NCBI RefSeq assembly: GCF_001428305.1
Contig: NZ_LMRZ01000007.1
Location: 62,001 to 126,000 of the forward strand
Reading direction: 5' to 3'
DNA length: 64,000 nucleotides
Source: Janibacter sp. Soil728
GTDB lineage: Bacteria; Actinomycetota; Actinomycetes; Actinomycetales; Dermatophilaceae
The notes below the pieces were generated by a model. It did no database searches. It had not been told where the DNA came from and saw nothing but the letters and a program-made list of their open reading frames with translations. Below, in pieces: positions 36,297 through 52,418 of the stretch (positions are counted from its first letter, which is position 1; every line of letters starts with the position of its first letter). The position numbers and the translations under genes were made by a program.

Positions 36297-37427
36297 GTGA
36301 GGCGCACACGTATGAAGGGGGTCATGACCGGTCTGGTCGTGGTCCTTGTCAATGTTGCCCTCGTGGTGGGCCTCGTCGTGTGGCTCCAGGGGCGGCCCGA
36401 CCTGTCGGCGGTGTCCGAGTCGTCGTCGACGACGGAGGCGCCGACCTCCTCGTCGTCCTCGTCCTCCTCCCCGACCTTCGCCGAGCCGGCGACAGTCCTC
36501 AAGGAGGACGAACATCCCTTCGTCGTCGTCCTCGGGGGCGACGAAGGCACGGGCGAGACGGGCTGGGTCCAGCGAATGGCGACGATCGCGCTCGAACGAC
36601 CCCGCACGGTGAGCTACAGCGCTCTCGAGCCTTCCGACCCGACGAAGTACGCCGACCCGACCCGGTCCGGTACCGGCAAGCGCCTGTGGCTGCGCAACGG
36701 ATCCGTCGCCGGCAGCTCGATCAGCTACGCCGCGAACAGGCTGCGCTTCCTCGTCGCGCGCAACGCTGACGTCGTCGTCATCAGCTTCCAGCCGACGACG
36801 ACCAAGGGTCTGGACCGTGACCTCAACGACCTGCTCAAGAAGGTCCGCAGGCAGGCGCACGAAGCGACCGTGGCGATCGTCCTGCAGCCCGTCGCGGCGG
36901 ACGGATCCGGTCGGACGGTCCGGGCGCGACAGGAGGCGTGGGCCGAGCGCAACAGGGTGCCGACCATCGACGTCAACAAGGCCTTCGTCAAGGCCGAAGG
37001 CGTCCAGCTGCGGTCGGAGTGGGCCGACAGCCACCTCACCGAGCAGGGCGCCGACCTGTGGGCTCGGACGGTCCTCGACCGGCTCATCGGCCGCGGTCGC
37101 AAGGCCTCGAGCTCCACGACCGCCGCCGAGACGCCGACCGTGGTCCCCCCGACAGAGGCGATCCCCGAGCCCACGACGACCGAGGTCCCGATCCCCGAGA
37201 CGACCACGCAGGCGCCCGCCCCGACCCAGACGGCTCCCACCGACGTGCCGCCGACCTTCGTGCCGCCCAGCACCATTGCCCCCGAGCCGCCGCCCGCGGA
37301 GCCGACCTCGACCACCGAGTTGCCGCCGGTGGACCCAACGACGACGAGCGACCCGACCTCCAGCGAGGACCTGACTCCCGGTGCGTCCACGATGGGGGAG
37401 AGCGCGGCCAGCGGCTCCGGAGGCTGA
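36297..37427 (+). CDS. Membrane-anchored SGNH-hydrolase-like protein with Thr/Pro-rich tail
   Basis: A 376-residue protein with one N-terminal helix (about 9-29) and a Ser/Thr-rich spacer SSSSSSSSP. A compact domain (about 70-265) follows, with FVVVLGGDEG at its start, TTKGLDRDLNDLLKKV in the middle and DSHLTEQGADLW at its end. The last block resembles the DxxH of SGNH hydrolases, but the first block lacks the GDS serine, so activity is doubtful. The final ~110 residues are Thr/Pro/Glu repeats typical of cell-wall-spanning or glycosylated stalks. Probably faces the cell wall. Confidence 0.65.
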   Translation: MRRTRMKGVMTGLVVVLVNVALVVGLVVWLQGRPDLSAVSESSSTTEAPTSSSSSSSSPTFAEPATVLKEDEHPFVVVLGGDEGTGETGWVQRMATIALERPRTVSYSALEPSDPTKYADPTRSGTGKRLWLRNGSVAGSSISYAANRLRFLVARNADVVVISFQPTTTKGLDRDLNDLLKKVRRQAHEATVAIVLQPVAADGSGRTVRARQEAWAERNRVPTIDVNKAFVKAEGVQLRSEWADSHLTEQGADLWARTVLDRLIGRGRKASSSTTAAETPTVVPPTEAIPEPTTTEVPIPETTTQAPAPTQTAPTDVPPTFVPPSTIAPEPPPAEPTSTTELPPVDPTTTSDPTSSEDLTPGASTMGESAASGSGG

Positions 37428-37433
37428 ACCGCC

Positions 37434-40397
37434 TCACCCGACGTCGACGGCCACCAGCCGGTCACCGGCTCCGACGACCAACCGGTCGCCGACCCGCACC
37501 AGGCCGCGGGCCGTGACCCCATGTCCCAGCGGGGTGGCGATGCGCAGGCTCACCGGGTCGACCGCGTGCAGCCGGCCCCGGGCGCGCAGGTAGAGGTACC
37601 CACCGTGGCTCACCAGGTCGGTGTCGCGGTACGTGGGGCGGTCCGCGGTCGGCGTGGGGTCCACGGTGATCGAGCGCAGCGTCTCCCCGTTCGTCGGGTC
37701 GAGCTCGTGCAAGGTGCCCCCGTCGGCCGCCCAGAGCGTGCCCTGCGGGCCGATGACGACGGCCCCCATCGACTGGGTCCCGTCGCCCGGCGCCACCGAC
37801 CACAGCATCCGGTCAGCACGCGTGTCGTAGGCGAAGACTTGAGCCGTCGGTGTGATGGGCGTCGCGCCCAGCCCTCCCCAACGAGAGGTTCCGCCGTAGA
37901 CGATTCCGTCGCGCGCCGCGAGGGAGACGATCGCCTGGCCTGGGACGATGTCGCGATTGAAGCTGCGCATGGTCGTCCCGTCGATCGTGCCGAGGCCGCC
38001 GCCGAGCGTGCCGTAGGCCGGGACGGTGCCCACGTAGACATGCTCTCCGTCGGTGGCAAACGCTGTCGGTCGGTCCTGCCACTGGGCGGCCCCCAGCGCG
38101 CTGACGAGAAGCGGGTTGCGGCCCGCCACGACCGGTTGCGCCGGGTCGTGCCGCCAGATGCGCGCACCTGTGTAGGTGCCGAGGTACTGCACGCCGCGCA
38201 GCGGGATCCCTCCTTCGAGCTCGCCGAGCTCTGGCGCTGCCTGCCCACTCACGAGGGGCCGAGCGGAGCCTGTCGCGACGTCGACGACCGTGGGGTCGGA
38301 GCCTCCGTAACCGCTGACGAGGACCGTGCCGTCACTTCCTTCGACAACCGCCTTGAGCGGCAGCGCACCCGGCTGGAGGTGAAGGGAGAAGCGCCGGTCA
38401 TCGGAGCTGTCCAGCAGGTGCGCGTAGATGATCTGCGCGGTCGGGTCCACCGCGATGAGCCACTCGCCGCTGGTCCCGTCGATCTTCGCGCGCACGATGT
38501 GGCGGTCGCGGCCGGCCTTCGTCGTCGTGGGCGGCCCGATCGTGGTGGTGCCGGTGCGGGAGTCCACCGACCGGACCCGACCCTCGGCGATGTAGTGGAA
38601 GCGTCCGCGGCTGTCGAGCGGTGTCGGGGTCTGGCCGGTGACGTTGGCGGGGACGTCCCACGACCGTGCCGTCAGGTCGTAGAGGTGCCGCTCGGTCGGT
38701 CGTGGCGACCCGTCCGGGCGCGTGCCGGCGGGCACACGCACCGCGAGGTACCGGCCGAGCACATCAAGCTCGGTGATGACGCCCGAGGGGGTCCTGCCCG
38801 GCAGCGGGATGACGGTGCGTCGGCTGGGATGGTCCACGTCGACCCGGACGACCGAGGGCTGCGAGGACCCCACGCCGACATAGACGTGGCGTTCGTCGAC
38901 CGCGATGGTGCGGGCGTACTCCTGGCCCTGCCGCACGGCCCCGAGGTTGGTCGAGCGGCCCGTGTCGGGGTCGATGCGCCACAGCTCGCCGCGCGGGTAG
39001 CTGCCACCCCACACAGTCCCGTCGGGGGCGACGGCGAGGTCGAAGACGGTGGTGGCCGAAGGGGTCGGCTTCCCGAGGTCCTGCGCCGAGCCGGTACCGG
39101 GCGTCCACCGCAAGACCGTGCCACCGTCGCCGCCGACGTAGACCCGCCCGTCCGTGCCGACGACGACGGCGTGACCGTTGGTCGTCCCCGGCAGCGGGAC
39201 CCGGTCCGTCAACCGCCCCGACTCGAGGTCGACGACCTGCAGCTCGGCGGGGGACCCAGTGACGACGGAAGCGACCTGTACTCGGCCCTCGTGGACAAAG
39301 ACCGCGCTCGTGCGGGTGCGCGGCTCGCTCTGCAGCGGGCGCCCGAGGTCGCTGGTCGTGAAGGTCGGCTCCGGTGCCGGGGGAGTCGGGGTGAGGCTCA
39401 GGACGTCCCAGGAGGCAGTGCCGGTGCCGGCGACGGACGTCCTCGTCCGGAGTGCGGCGAATTGTGCGTTGTCCGGCGCGACGACGGCGCTCGACGTGAG
39501 GAGGCTCCAGCGGCCGACGGGACGCGTGCCCGAGAGGGTGTTCGTCCCGACCTGCTGACCTTCGTCGTCGTACCAGAGCACGTCGACGGCTGTGGTGCCG
39601 CTCACCGGGTGCACCCAGCCACGGAAGGTGTGGGTGACACCGGGCTGCACGCGCATGCTGTCGCTCGTAGCACTGGCGGCGCCGGTGGTGGTCTCGTCGG
39701 TCAGCAGCAGGGACCACCGGCCAAGACGCGCGCGGTCGAAGGAGCGGGTCGCCGACGTGCCGCCCGTGGTGCTGGTCTTCCATCCCAGCACGGGGTCGGA
39801 GCCGGCGTCGGCGGGAGCAGTCTCGAAGCCGGAGTTGGCCACGGACGAGTCGGTGACCGTCACCTCGTCCCACCATGCGCGACTCGCGCCGGCTCGGGTC
39901 GACGCGATCTGCAGCTCGCCGTAACGCGCGCCCTCCGGCGCGGTCAGGTCGAGCGAGACGCGCTGCCACGCGTCGATGGTGCCGGTGGTCGAGGTGGCGG
40001 CATGCCCGACCGTCGTGCCGCGCTCGTCGATCCACCGCACCCGCAACTGTTGGTGGCCGTCGGTCTGGAAGGCGCGTGCCCCGACATAGTGGTGCCGACC
40101 CGGCGCGGTCTCGAAGTACGACCACCGGGCCCGCGCGTCGCCCGAGCCGACCTCGTCGGCCACGAGCAGAGCGTGCCCGCCCGAAGACGCGTGCTCGCTG
40201 GACCGGATGAGCTCGCCCTGGGTAGGCGGTGACAAGGTCCAGGTCGGGTGGGTCGCGACGCGGGTCTCGAAGTCCTCGTAGGCCGCGTGGCCGATCACGG
40301 GTACCGGCGGGTCCTCGCACCAGAGCGCCCACGCGGTGAGCGCGGCGAGGGTGAGGACAAGCAGCACCGGGAGCGCCAGGAGACGTAGCGTCCTCAT
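37434..40397 (-). CDS. Large secreted beta-propeller protein with jelly-roll-like modules
   Basis: A 987-residue protein with an N-terminal signal or anchor (MRTLRLLALPVLLVLTLAAL). Residues ~40-360 hold two repeated modules of carbohydrate-binding-like type (WQRVSLDLTAPEGARYGELQ and RWSLLTSSAVVAPDNAQFAA, each with a short Trp-containing ending). Residues ~380-987 are a WD/PQQ-like propeller with repeated blades such as GHAVVVGTDGRVYVGGDGG and GIVYGGTSRWGGLG. Such proteins bind or display glycans outside the cell; no catalytic residues are evident. It converges with the membrane-anchored gene, 6 bp apart. Confidence 0.7.
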   Translation of the reverse strand: MRTLRLLALPVLLVLTLAALTAWALWCEDPPVPVIGHAAYEDFETRVATHPTWTLSPPTQGELIRSSEHASSGGHALLVADEVGSGDARARWSYFETAPGRHHYVGARAFQTDGHQQLRVRWIDERGTTVGHAATSTTGTIDAWQRVSLDLTAPEGARYGELQIASTRAGASRAWWDEVTVTDSSVANSGFETAPADAGSDPVLGWKTSTTGGTSATRSFDRARLGRWSLLLTDETTTGAASATSDSMRVQPGVTHTFRGWVHPVSGTTAVDVLWYDDEGQQVGTNTLSGTRPVGRWSLLTSSAVVAPDNAQFAALRTRTSVAGTGTASWDVLSLTPTPPAPEPTFTTSDLGRPLQSEPRTRTSAVFVHEGRVQVASVVTGSPAELQVVDLESGRLTDRVPLPGTTNGHAVVVGTDGRVYVGGDGGTVLRWTPGTGSAQDLGKPTPSATTVFDLAVAPDGTVWGGSYPRGELWRIDPDTGRSTNLGAVRQGQEYARTIAVDERHVYVGVGSSQPSVVRVDVDHPSRRTVIPLPGRTPSGVITELDVLGRYLAVRVPAGTRPDGSPRPTERHLYDLTARSWDVPANVTGQTPTPLDSRGRFHYIAEGRVRSVDSRTGTTTIGPPTTTKAGRDRHIVRAKIDGTSGEWLIAVDPTAQIIYAHLLDSSDDRRFSLHLQPGALPLKAVVEGSDGTVLVSGYGGSDPTVVDVATGSARPLVSGQAAPELGELEGGIPLRGVQYLGTYTGARIWRHDPAQPVVAGRNPLLVSALGAAQWQDRPTAFATDGEHVYVGTVPAYGTLGGGLGTIDGTTMRSFNRDIVPGQAIVSLAARDGIVYGGTSRWGGLGATPITPTAQVFAYDTRADRMLWSVAPGDGTQSMGAVVIGPQGTLWAADGGTLHELDPTNGETLRSITVDPTPTADRPTYRDTDLVSHGGYLYLRARGRLHAVDPVSLRIATPLGHGVTARGLVRVGDRLVVGAGDRLVAVDVG

Positions 40398-40437
40398 CTC
40401 AGCGGTGCTCCGAGCAGTGGGTGGTGGGGCCTCCGCG

Positions 40438-40443
40438 AGCCTA
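40438..40443 (-). promoter_or_regulatory. -10-like box of the propeller gene
   Basis: TAGGCT on the minus strand, giving a leader of about 35 nt before the ATG at 40397, with CGGAG as a possible ribosome site. Confidence 0.35.
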
Positions 40444-40477
40444 ACCTCTGGTGCTGACTCCGGCGCGGTCGTGGCGC

Positions 40478-41341
40478 TCAGTGGCCGAGAAGGTCCAGCA
40501 GGTACTGGCCATAGCCGCTTTTGACGAGCGGTTCGGCGCGCTCGCGCAGGCCGTTGTCGTCGATGAAGCCCATGCGCCAGGCGACCTCCTCGGGACAACC
40601 GACCTTGAGCCCCTGCCGATTCTCGAGGGTGCGCACGTAGTTGCTCGCGTCGTTGAGCGAGGCGAAGGTGCCCGTGTCGAGCCAGGCAGTGCCGCGGGGG
40701 AGGACCTCCACGTGCAGCCGCCCCTCGGCGAGGTAGCTGCGGTTGAGGTCGGTGATCTCCAGCTCACCGCGAGCCGAAGGGCGCAGGGTGCGCGCCCGCT
40801 CCACCACCGACTCGTCATAGAAGTACAGGCCGGGCACGGCGTAGCGGCTGCGCGGCTCGGCCGGCTTCTCCTCGAGGGTGAGGGCCCTCCCTCCGCCATC
40901 GAACTCGACGACCCCGTAAGCGCGCGGGTCGGCCACCTGGTAGCCGAAGACCGCCGCGCCATCGAGCCCGTCGAAGTGCCGCAGCTGGGTGCCCAGACCC
41001 GGCCCGTAGAAGATGTTGTCGCCGAGCACGAGCGAGGCGGTCTCGCCAGCGACGTGGTCGGCGCCGATGAGGAACGCCTGGGCGAGCCCGTCGGGGCTCG
41101 GCTGCTCTGCGTAGGTGATTGAGATCCCGAAGCGTTCTCCGTCACCGAGAAGGCGGGTGAACTGCTCCGCCTCGTGCGGCGTGGTGATGACGAGGACGTC
41201 TCGGATCCCCGCCAGCATGAGGGTGCTCAGCGGGTAGTAGACCATGGGCTTGTCGTAGACCGGGACGAGCTGCTTCGAGATGCCGAGGGTTATCGGGTGC
41301 AGCCGGGACCCCGTGCCCCCGGCGAGGATGATGCCGCGCAT
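40478..41341 (-). CDS. rmlA: Glucose-1-phosphate thymidylyltransferase
   Basis: A 287-residue nucleotidyltransferase of standard RmlA length. It has [20 protein letters not shown] with the nucleotide-binding loop, [28 protein letters not shown] and [20 protein letters not shown]. It makes dTDP-glucose, the first step to dTDP-L-rhamnose. Divergent from rmlCD with only 45 bp between the two ATG codons. The minus-strand TACGCT ends 6 nt before its ATG, so it is probably leaderless. Confidence 0.95.
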   Translation of the reverse strand: MRGIILAGGTGSRLHPITLGISKQLVPVYDKPMVYYPLSTLMLAGIRDVLVITTPHEAEQFTRLLGDGERFGISITYAEQPSPDGLAQAFLIGADHVAGETASLVLGDNIFYGPGLGTQLRHFDGLDGAAVFGYQVADPRAYGVVEFDGGGRALTLEEKPAEPRSRYAVPGLYFYDESVVERARTLRPSARGELEITDLNRSYLAEGRLHVEVLPRGTAWLDTGTFASLNDASNYVRTLENRQGLKVGCPEEVAWRMGFIDDNGLRERAEPLVKSGYGQYLLDLLGH

Positions 41342-41386
41342 GGGGCGAGCGTATGGGGTGACGGCGATCGCCGATAGCCTCCCGTC
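41342..41386. promoter_or_regulatory. Compact divergent promoter between rmlA and rmlCD
   Basis: The 45-bp gap holds two -10-like boxes: TACGCT on the minus strand (41353-41348) and TAGCCT on the plus strand (41375-41380). Each ends exactly 6 nt before its ATG. The palindrome GGCGATCGCC lies between them (41363-41372) and could bind a shared regulator. Both genes appear leaderless. Confidence 0.5.
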
Positions 41387-43880
<2,494 letters not shown>

Positions 43881-43912
43881 GCCGCGTGTCATTCGGGTCC
43901 GAAGGTGATCTG

Positions 43913-43918
43913 TAGCAT
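43913..43918 (+). promoter_or_regulatory. -10-like box upstream of the nucleotide-sugar dehydrogenase
   Basis: TAGCAT, 54 nt before the GTG at 43973. AAGGAG lies nearer the start as the ribosome site. Confidence 0.4.
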
Positions 43919-43972
43919 GGCCGCTGGCGCTCTCAGGGAGAGGGCCTGCTGCCTACAAGGAGAATCGATCAC

Positions 43973-45256
43973 GTGACTGCTCTTCCGGCCAACATCCACC
44001 TCGGAGTCATCGGCCTCGGTTACGTGGGTCTCCCGCTGGCGGTCTCTTTTGCCAAGCACTACCCGGTGACCGGGCTCGACATCAACCAGCGTCGGATCGA
44101 TGAGCTGTCCCGAGGGTTCGACCGGACGCTCGAGGTGGCGGCAGAGGACTTGCAGGGGGCGGCGCGCCTGACCTTCACCGCCGACCCGGCGGCGCTGAGC
44201 GAGGCGAATGTCTACATCGTCACCACTCCGACGCCCATCGACGAGTACAAGCAGCCGGACCTCACCCCACTGCTGGATGCGACCCGCTCGGTCGCGGGCG
44301 GGCTCCGCTCGGGCGACGTCGTCATCTACGAGTCGACGGTCTACCCGGGTGCGACCGAGGAGGAGTGCGTCCCCCTCCTGGAGGAGATCAGCGGACTGAC
44401 CTTCAACGAGGACTTCTACGTCGGGTACAGCCCCGAGCGGATCAACCCCGGTGACAAGGAGCGCGGCTTCGAGAACATCACCAAGGTGACGTCTGGCTCG
44501 ACCCCGGACGCTGCCCGCTTCGTCGACGACCTCTACAACACGGTGGTGACGGCTGGGACGCACCTCGCGTCGTCGATCAAGGTGGCCGAGGCCTCCAAGA
44601 TCATCGAGAACACGCAGCGTGACGTCAACATCGCCCTGATCAACGAGTTCGCACTGATCTTCGACAAGCTCGGCGTCGACACCCTCGACGCACTCGAGGC
44701 TGCTGGCACGAAGTGGAACTTCCTCCCCTTCCGCCCCGGTCTGGTGGGGGGTCACTGCATCGGTGTCGACCCGTACTACCTCGCGCACAAGGCGCAGTCG
44801 GTGGGCTACAACCCCGAGATCATCCTGGCGGGACGTCGCCTCAACGACTCGATGGGGCAGTACGTCGCCGACGGACTGCTGTCGGCCATGATCCGTGAGC
44901 GCGTTGACGTCCGCGTCGCCAAGGTCCTCGTGCTGGGCCTGACCTTCAAGGAAAACACGCCGGACCTGCGCAACACGCGTGTCGTCGACCTGGTGAGGCA
45001 CCTCGAGGGGTTCGGCATCACGGTCGATGTCCACGACCCGTGGGCGGACGCCGCAGAGGCCAGTCACCAGTACGGCATCAACTTGGTCGAGGAGCCGGTC
45101 AAGGGTGCCTATCAGGGCATCGTCCTGGCTGTGGCGCACGACGTGTTCAAGGAGCGCGGCGCCGACGAGCTGCGTGCCTACGCCGACCCCACGGCGCACG
45201 CCATCTTCGACCTCAAGGGCTTCCTGCCGCGCGGGCAGGGACACCGGCGACTCTGA
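43973..45256 (+). CDS. Nucleotide-sugar 6-dehydrogenase (TviB/WecC-like)
   Basis: A 427-residue UDP-glucose/GDP-mannose dehydrogenase family member. LGVIGLGYVGLPLAVSFAKH binds NAD, ESTVYPGATEEECVP and GYSPERINPGDKER follow, and the catalytic cysteine is in GGHCIGVDPYYLAHK. The PERINPGD and IGVDPYYL wording is that of enzymes oxidising UDP-HexNAc (TviB, WbpA/O) rather than UDP-glucose. It would supply a uronic acid of an amino sugar to the polymer, which fits an amidating enzyme in the cluster. Own promoter; GTG start with AAGGAG. Confidence 0.9.
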   Translation: MTALPANIHLGVIGLGYVGLPLAVSFAKHYPVTGLDINQRRIDELSRGFDRTLEVAAEDLQGAARLTFTADPAALSEANVYIVTTPTPIDEYKQPDLTPLLDATRSVAGGLRSGDVVIYESTVYPGATEEECVPLLEEISGLTFNEDFYVGYSPERINPGDKERGFENITKVTSGSTPDAARFVDDLYNTVVTAGTHLASSIKVAEASKIIENTQRDVNIALINEFALIFDKLGVDTLDALEAAGTKWNFLPFRPGLVGGHCIGVDPYYLAHKAQSVGYNPEIILAGRRLNDSMGQYVADGLLSAMIRERVDVRVAKVLVLGLTFKENTPDLRNTRVVDLVRHLEGFGITVDVHDPWADAAEASHQYGINLVEEPVKGAYQGIVLAVAHDVFKERGADELRAYADPTAHAIFDLKGFLPRGQGHRRL

Positions 45257-45258
45257 GC

Positions 45259-45334
45259 AAGGCGGACGCGCCCGCGAGGGCGTCCGCCCAAGCAAGAGCG
45301 GGGCAGTGCCGACATCGGCACTGCCCCGCTCTTG
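45259..45334. terminator. Tandem hairpins between convergent genes
   Basis: A first imperfect stem pairs GGCGGACGC with GCGTCCGCC (about 45260-45289). A second is a perfect 20-bp inverted repeat, CAAGAGCGGGGCAGTGCCGA, with only two bases between the arms (45293-45334). Lying between two convergent genes, it can serve both strands as a terminator and marks the end of the polysaccharide locus. Confidence 0.8.
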
Positions 45335-45368
45335 TCCATCGACAGGGTGCTAGGACCCGCGAAGGGCC

Positions 45369-46028
45369 TCAGCCCATCCACTCGCCCCAACCGTGGTGCA
45401 GCACCAGCCAGGCGATCAGGCCGTAGCCGGCCTGGCCGGGGTGCACACCATCGATCGAGGCCGCGATGTCGGACTCCCACTGGTCGTGACCGGCCAGGGG
45501 GGTGAAGGTGTCGACGAAGGTCACGCCGCGCCGGTCACAGACGTCACGCTGGGCCTCGACGACCTGACGCAGCGCGTCATTGGTCTCGGCATCGGCAGCC
45601 GGGGGAGGGCCGACGACGAAGGCCGCGACACCCTGGCTGGAGGCCTCGTCGAGGATGTTGGCCAGGTTGAGCCGCAGCCGGGCGATCGAGGTACCGGCCA
45701 GCACGTCGGCGTGACCGAGCTGCACGACGAGACGACGCTCGCTCACGCCCTGGAACCGGCGCGCCCCCTCGGTCTGCCAGCGCTCGGCCACCCCACCGGC
45801 GGTCTCACCGCGCACCCCGAGGTTGTAGTGCGCCACGAGGGCGCCGGGCACCTCGGTGCGGGCCATGACCCGACCGGTCCAGCCCAGCGCCTTCTCGTCC
45901 CCGACACCGGCGACGAAGCTGTCGCCGATGAAGACCAGCGCGATCTCCCTTCGCCCGTCCTCCGTGCCGAAGGTCGCGCTGGGGGTGAACTCGTTGCCGG
46001 CTGCGTCCGTCATCGGGTGGGCGCTCAC
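45369..46028 (-). CDS. SGNH/GDSL-family hydrolase
   Basis: A 219-residue protein with the SGNH blocks: FIGDSFVAGVGD (Ser nucleophile), YNLGVRGETAGGV (Gly block), QLGHADVLAG (block III with His-Ala replacing the usual Asn) and DGVHPGQAGY (catalytic Asp-His). No signal peptide. It probably hydrolyses an ester of unknown identity. GTG at 46028 is preferred because AGGAG lies 9 nt upstream; ATG at 46013 has no ribosome site. It follows the DUF6104 gene on the same strand. Confidence 0.85.
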   Translation of the reverse strand: MSAHPMTDAAGNEFTPSATFGTEDGRREIALVFIGDSFVAGVGDEKALGWTGRVMARTEVPGALVAHYNLGVRGETAGGVAERWQTEGARRFQGVSERRLVVQLGHADVLAGTSIARLRLNLANILDEASSQGVAAFVVGPPPAADAETNDALRQVVEAQRDVCDRRGVTFVDTFTPLAGHDQWESDIAASIDGVHPGQAGYGLIAWLVLHHGWGEWMG

Positions 46029-46074
46029 GTCGAGGTGCTCCTGAGTGATCTGGGGTGCGGGGTACGGGCCGACG

Positions 46075-46259
46075 TTACTCGTCGTCGAGCTCTTCGTCGT
46101 CGAGGCGTGCCAGCCACGACGCGAGTCGCTCGACCGGCGTCTCGAACTCGGGGTTGAGATCGACGAAGGTGCGGAGCTGGTCACTCAACCACTCGAGAGT
46201 GACCTGCTCCTCACCTCGCCGATCCGCGAGCTCTTCGATGCCGCGATCGGTGAAGTACA

Positions 46260-46260
<1 letters not shown>
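46075..46260 (-). CDS. DUF6104 family small acidic protein
   Basis: A 61-residue protein, MYFTDRGIEELADRRGEEQV at the start and an acidic tail LDDEELDDE. It matches the actinobacterial DUF6104 family, commonly found directly after the 2-oxoglutarate dehydrogenase gene. The ATG shares one base with the kgd stop (TGATG), so it is translationally coupled. Function unknown. Confidence 0.8.
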
Positions 46261-50057
<3,797 letters not shown>

Positions 50058-50124
50058 GGCGCATACGCCTCTTTCGTCACAGTCGAGAATCAGGGCCCGA
50101 AGTCAGCGCGGACCCACCGGGGCA

Positions 50125-50130
50125 AGCCTA
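50125..50130 (-). promoter_or_regulatory. -10-like box of kgd
   Basis: TAGGCT on the minus strand, about 67 nt upstream of the kgd GTG start. No clear -35 box. Tentative. Confidence 0.3.
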
Positions 50131-50179
50131 ACGTGACGAACGCCATTAGCCGACCTCCGACCCCCCGGATCACGACGAC

Positions 50180-50212
50180 GGGACCGCCCCCCTTCGAACG
50201 GAGGACGGTCCC
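50180..50212 (-). terminator. Hairpin after the ABC-2 transporter operon
   Basis: In minus-strand RNA, GGGACCG pairs with CGGTCCC and the stem extends through TCCTCC:GGGGGG with two G-U pairs, giving about 13 bp and a 7-nt loop. It lies 30 bp after the permease stop. Confidence 0.6.
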
Positions 50213-50242
50213 TGACGACTCATCGCAGGTAGAGGTGTCTCG

Positions 50243-51039
50243 TCAGCTGATGTCCTTGCGGGTGGTGATCAACGTCCCCACGCCGGCCAGCAGAGCGGCG
50301 TAGGCCATCAGGACGAGCGCTCCGGCCCACCAGCTGAGCTGGTCGGCGTTGCCCATCCCGCTGGTGTTGACCCCGCTGACGATCGCCTGGGTCGCGGACG
50401 ACGGGAGGAACTGCGCGACCTCGCCGCCCCAGTCGAAGAGCTGCAGGCCAAAGCCGATGAGTGGCTCGACGATCCACGCGACCGCGACCGAGATGAGCAG
50501 CGCCGCCACCTGGTTGGGGATGAGGATGCCGGCGCCCAGACCGATGAGCGCCCACAGGCCGAGCACGAGCAGGCTGAGCACGAGCGTGCGCCCGACCTCG
50601 GCGCTCGGGAAGACCTCGGCGCCGCGGCTGGCCAGGACGAGCGCCCCGACACCGACCGAGCCGATGAGCGAGACGACGCCGTACATCGCGCCGATCGCCA
50701 GGAGCGAGATGACCTTGGCCGCCATGACGCGGACGCGGCGCGGCGTCGCGAGGAAGGTACTCGTGATCGTCTTGTGCCGGTACTCGCTGCCGATGTGCAT
50801 GACACCGACGGTGAGTGTCAGCAGGTACGCGACGCCCAGGCCAGCGGTGTAGACGGAGTTGGCGACATTGGTCGGGTCGCTGTTCATCTGGGCCTCGGGC
50901 GGGACCCCGGCCTGGTCCATCGTGAAGAGGAACCCGAAGGCGAGCGCGAAGACGGCGCTGAGGAGCAGGATCGCGATCGCCATGCCCCACCACATGCGGG
51001 TGGAGAAGAACTTGCGGAACTCAGACTTGATGGCGCCGA

Positions 51040-51043
<4 letters not shown>
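50243..51043 (-). CDS. ABC-2 type transporter permease
   Basis: A 266-residue protein with about six membrane helices. It starts MIGAIKSEFRKFFSTRMWWG, the amphipathic N-terminus usual for this class. HIGSEYRHKTITSTFLATPR is the conserved cytoplasmic loop of the ABC-2 drug or lantibiotic-immunity type. Its start overlaps the ATPase gene stop by 4 bp, so the two form one transporter. Substrate unknown. Confidence 0.88.
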
Positions 51044-52014
<971 letters not shown>

Positions 52015-52134
52015 GGAGGTCCCCTTGATCTGTTGATGTCGCCGCAATCCTTGCAGTCGTCGTGAGCCCGGACATCATCCCCTCGGATGAATCCGGGCTC
52101 CCCCCTGAGGGGGAGGCGGCAAAACCCCTTCGGT

Positions 52135-52168
52135 CCCTGAGGAGGCCGCCCGCGGCCGTCTCGAAGGG
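52135..52168. repeat. 34-bp interspersed palindromic repeat, copy
   Basis: Begins CCCTGAGGAGGCCGC and ends GGCCGTCTCGAAGGG, with an internal GC-rich dyad. The same unit recurs, in either orientation, at 42759, 52187 (diverged), 52323 and 52717. Confidence 0.75.
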
Positions 52169-52223
52169 CCCCACCCCCGCTCCCTGCCCTTCGAGACGGC
52201 GCTGGCGCGCCTCCTCAGGACCC

Positions 52224-52328
52224 GGAGGCCGCGCGCGCAGCCCACCCCCGCTCCCTGAGGAGGCCGCCCGCGCAGCCCACCCCCGCTCCCTGAGGAGGCC
52301 GCGCGCGCAGCCCACCCCCGCTCCCTGA
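52224..52328. repeat. Three tandem 35-bp units
   Basis: The unit starts GGAGGCCGC and ends CACCCCCGCTCCCTGA; copies begin at 52224, 52259 and 52294. They differ at one position (GCCGCG or GCCGCC). Each unit starts with part of the 34-bp element, so the tandem appears derived from it. Confidence 0.75.
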
Positions 52329-52356
52329 GGAGGCCGCCCGCGGCCGTCTCGAAGGG
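52323..52356. repeat. 34-bp interspersed palindromic repeat, copy
   Basis: Identical to the copy at 52135-52168, in the same orientation, ending just before the GIY-YIG leader. Confidence 0.75.
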
Positions 52357-52418
52357 ATTCCCACCTCGACTGTGGAAAAGCTCGACCCGACCACCGTCGA
52401 CACTGCTGGGATCGACCC

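Larger units (their letters stand above)
52075..52418. repeat. Repeat-filled intergenic region
   Basis: This gap contains no convincing gene. Near the ABC gene is a hairpin-like CCCGGA...TCCGGG (52075-52097). It then holds one 34-bp element (52135-52168), an inverted variant (52187-52220), three tandem 35-bp units (52224-52328) and another 34-bp element (52323-52356). The rest leads into the GIY-YIG gene. Confidence 0.7.

Noticed and set aside
37521-40232. A 903-codon plus-strand frame opposite the propeller gene
   Set aside because: Composition is that of an antisense shadow (Arg/Gly/Val/Asp-rich), with no recognisable motif; the minus-strand frame has a signal peptide and blade repeats.
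52224-52356. Tandem 35-bp units considered as a CRISPR array
   Set aside because: The units are contiguous with no unique spacers, and no cas gene is present.
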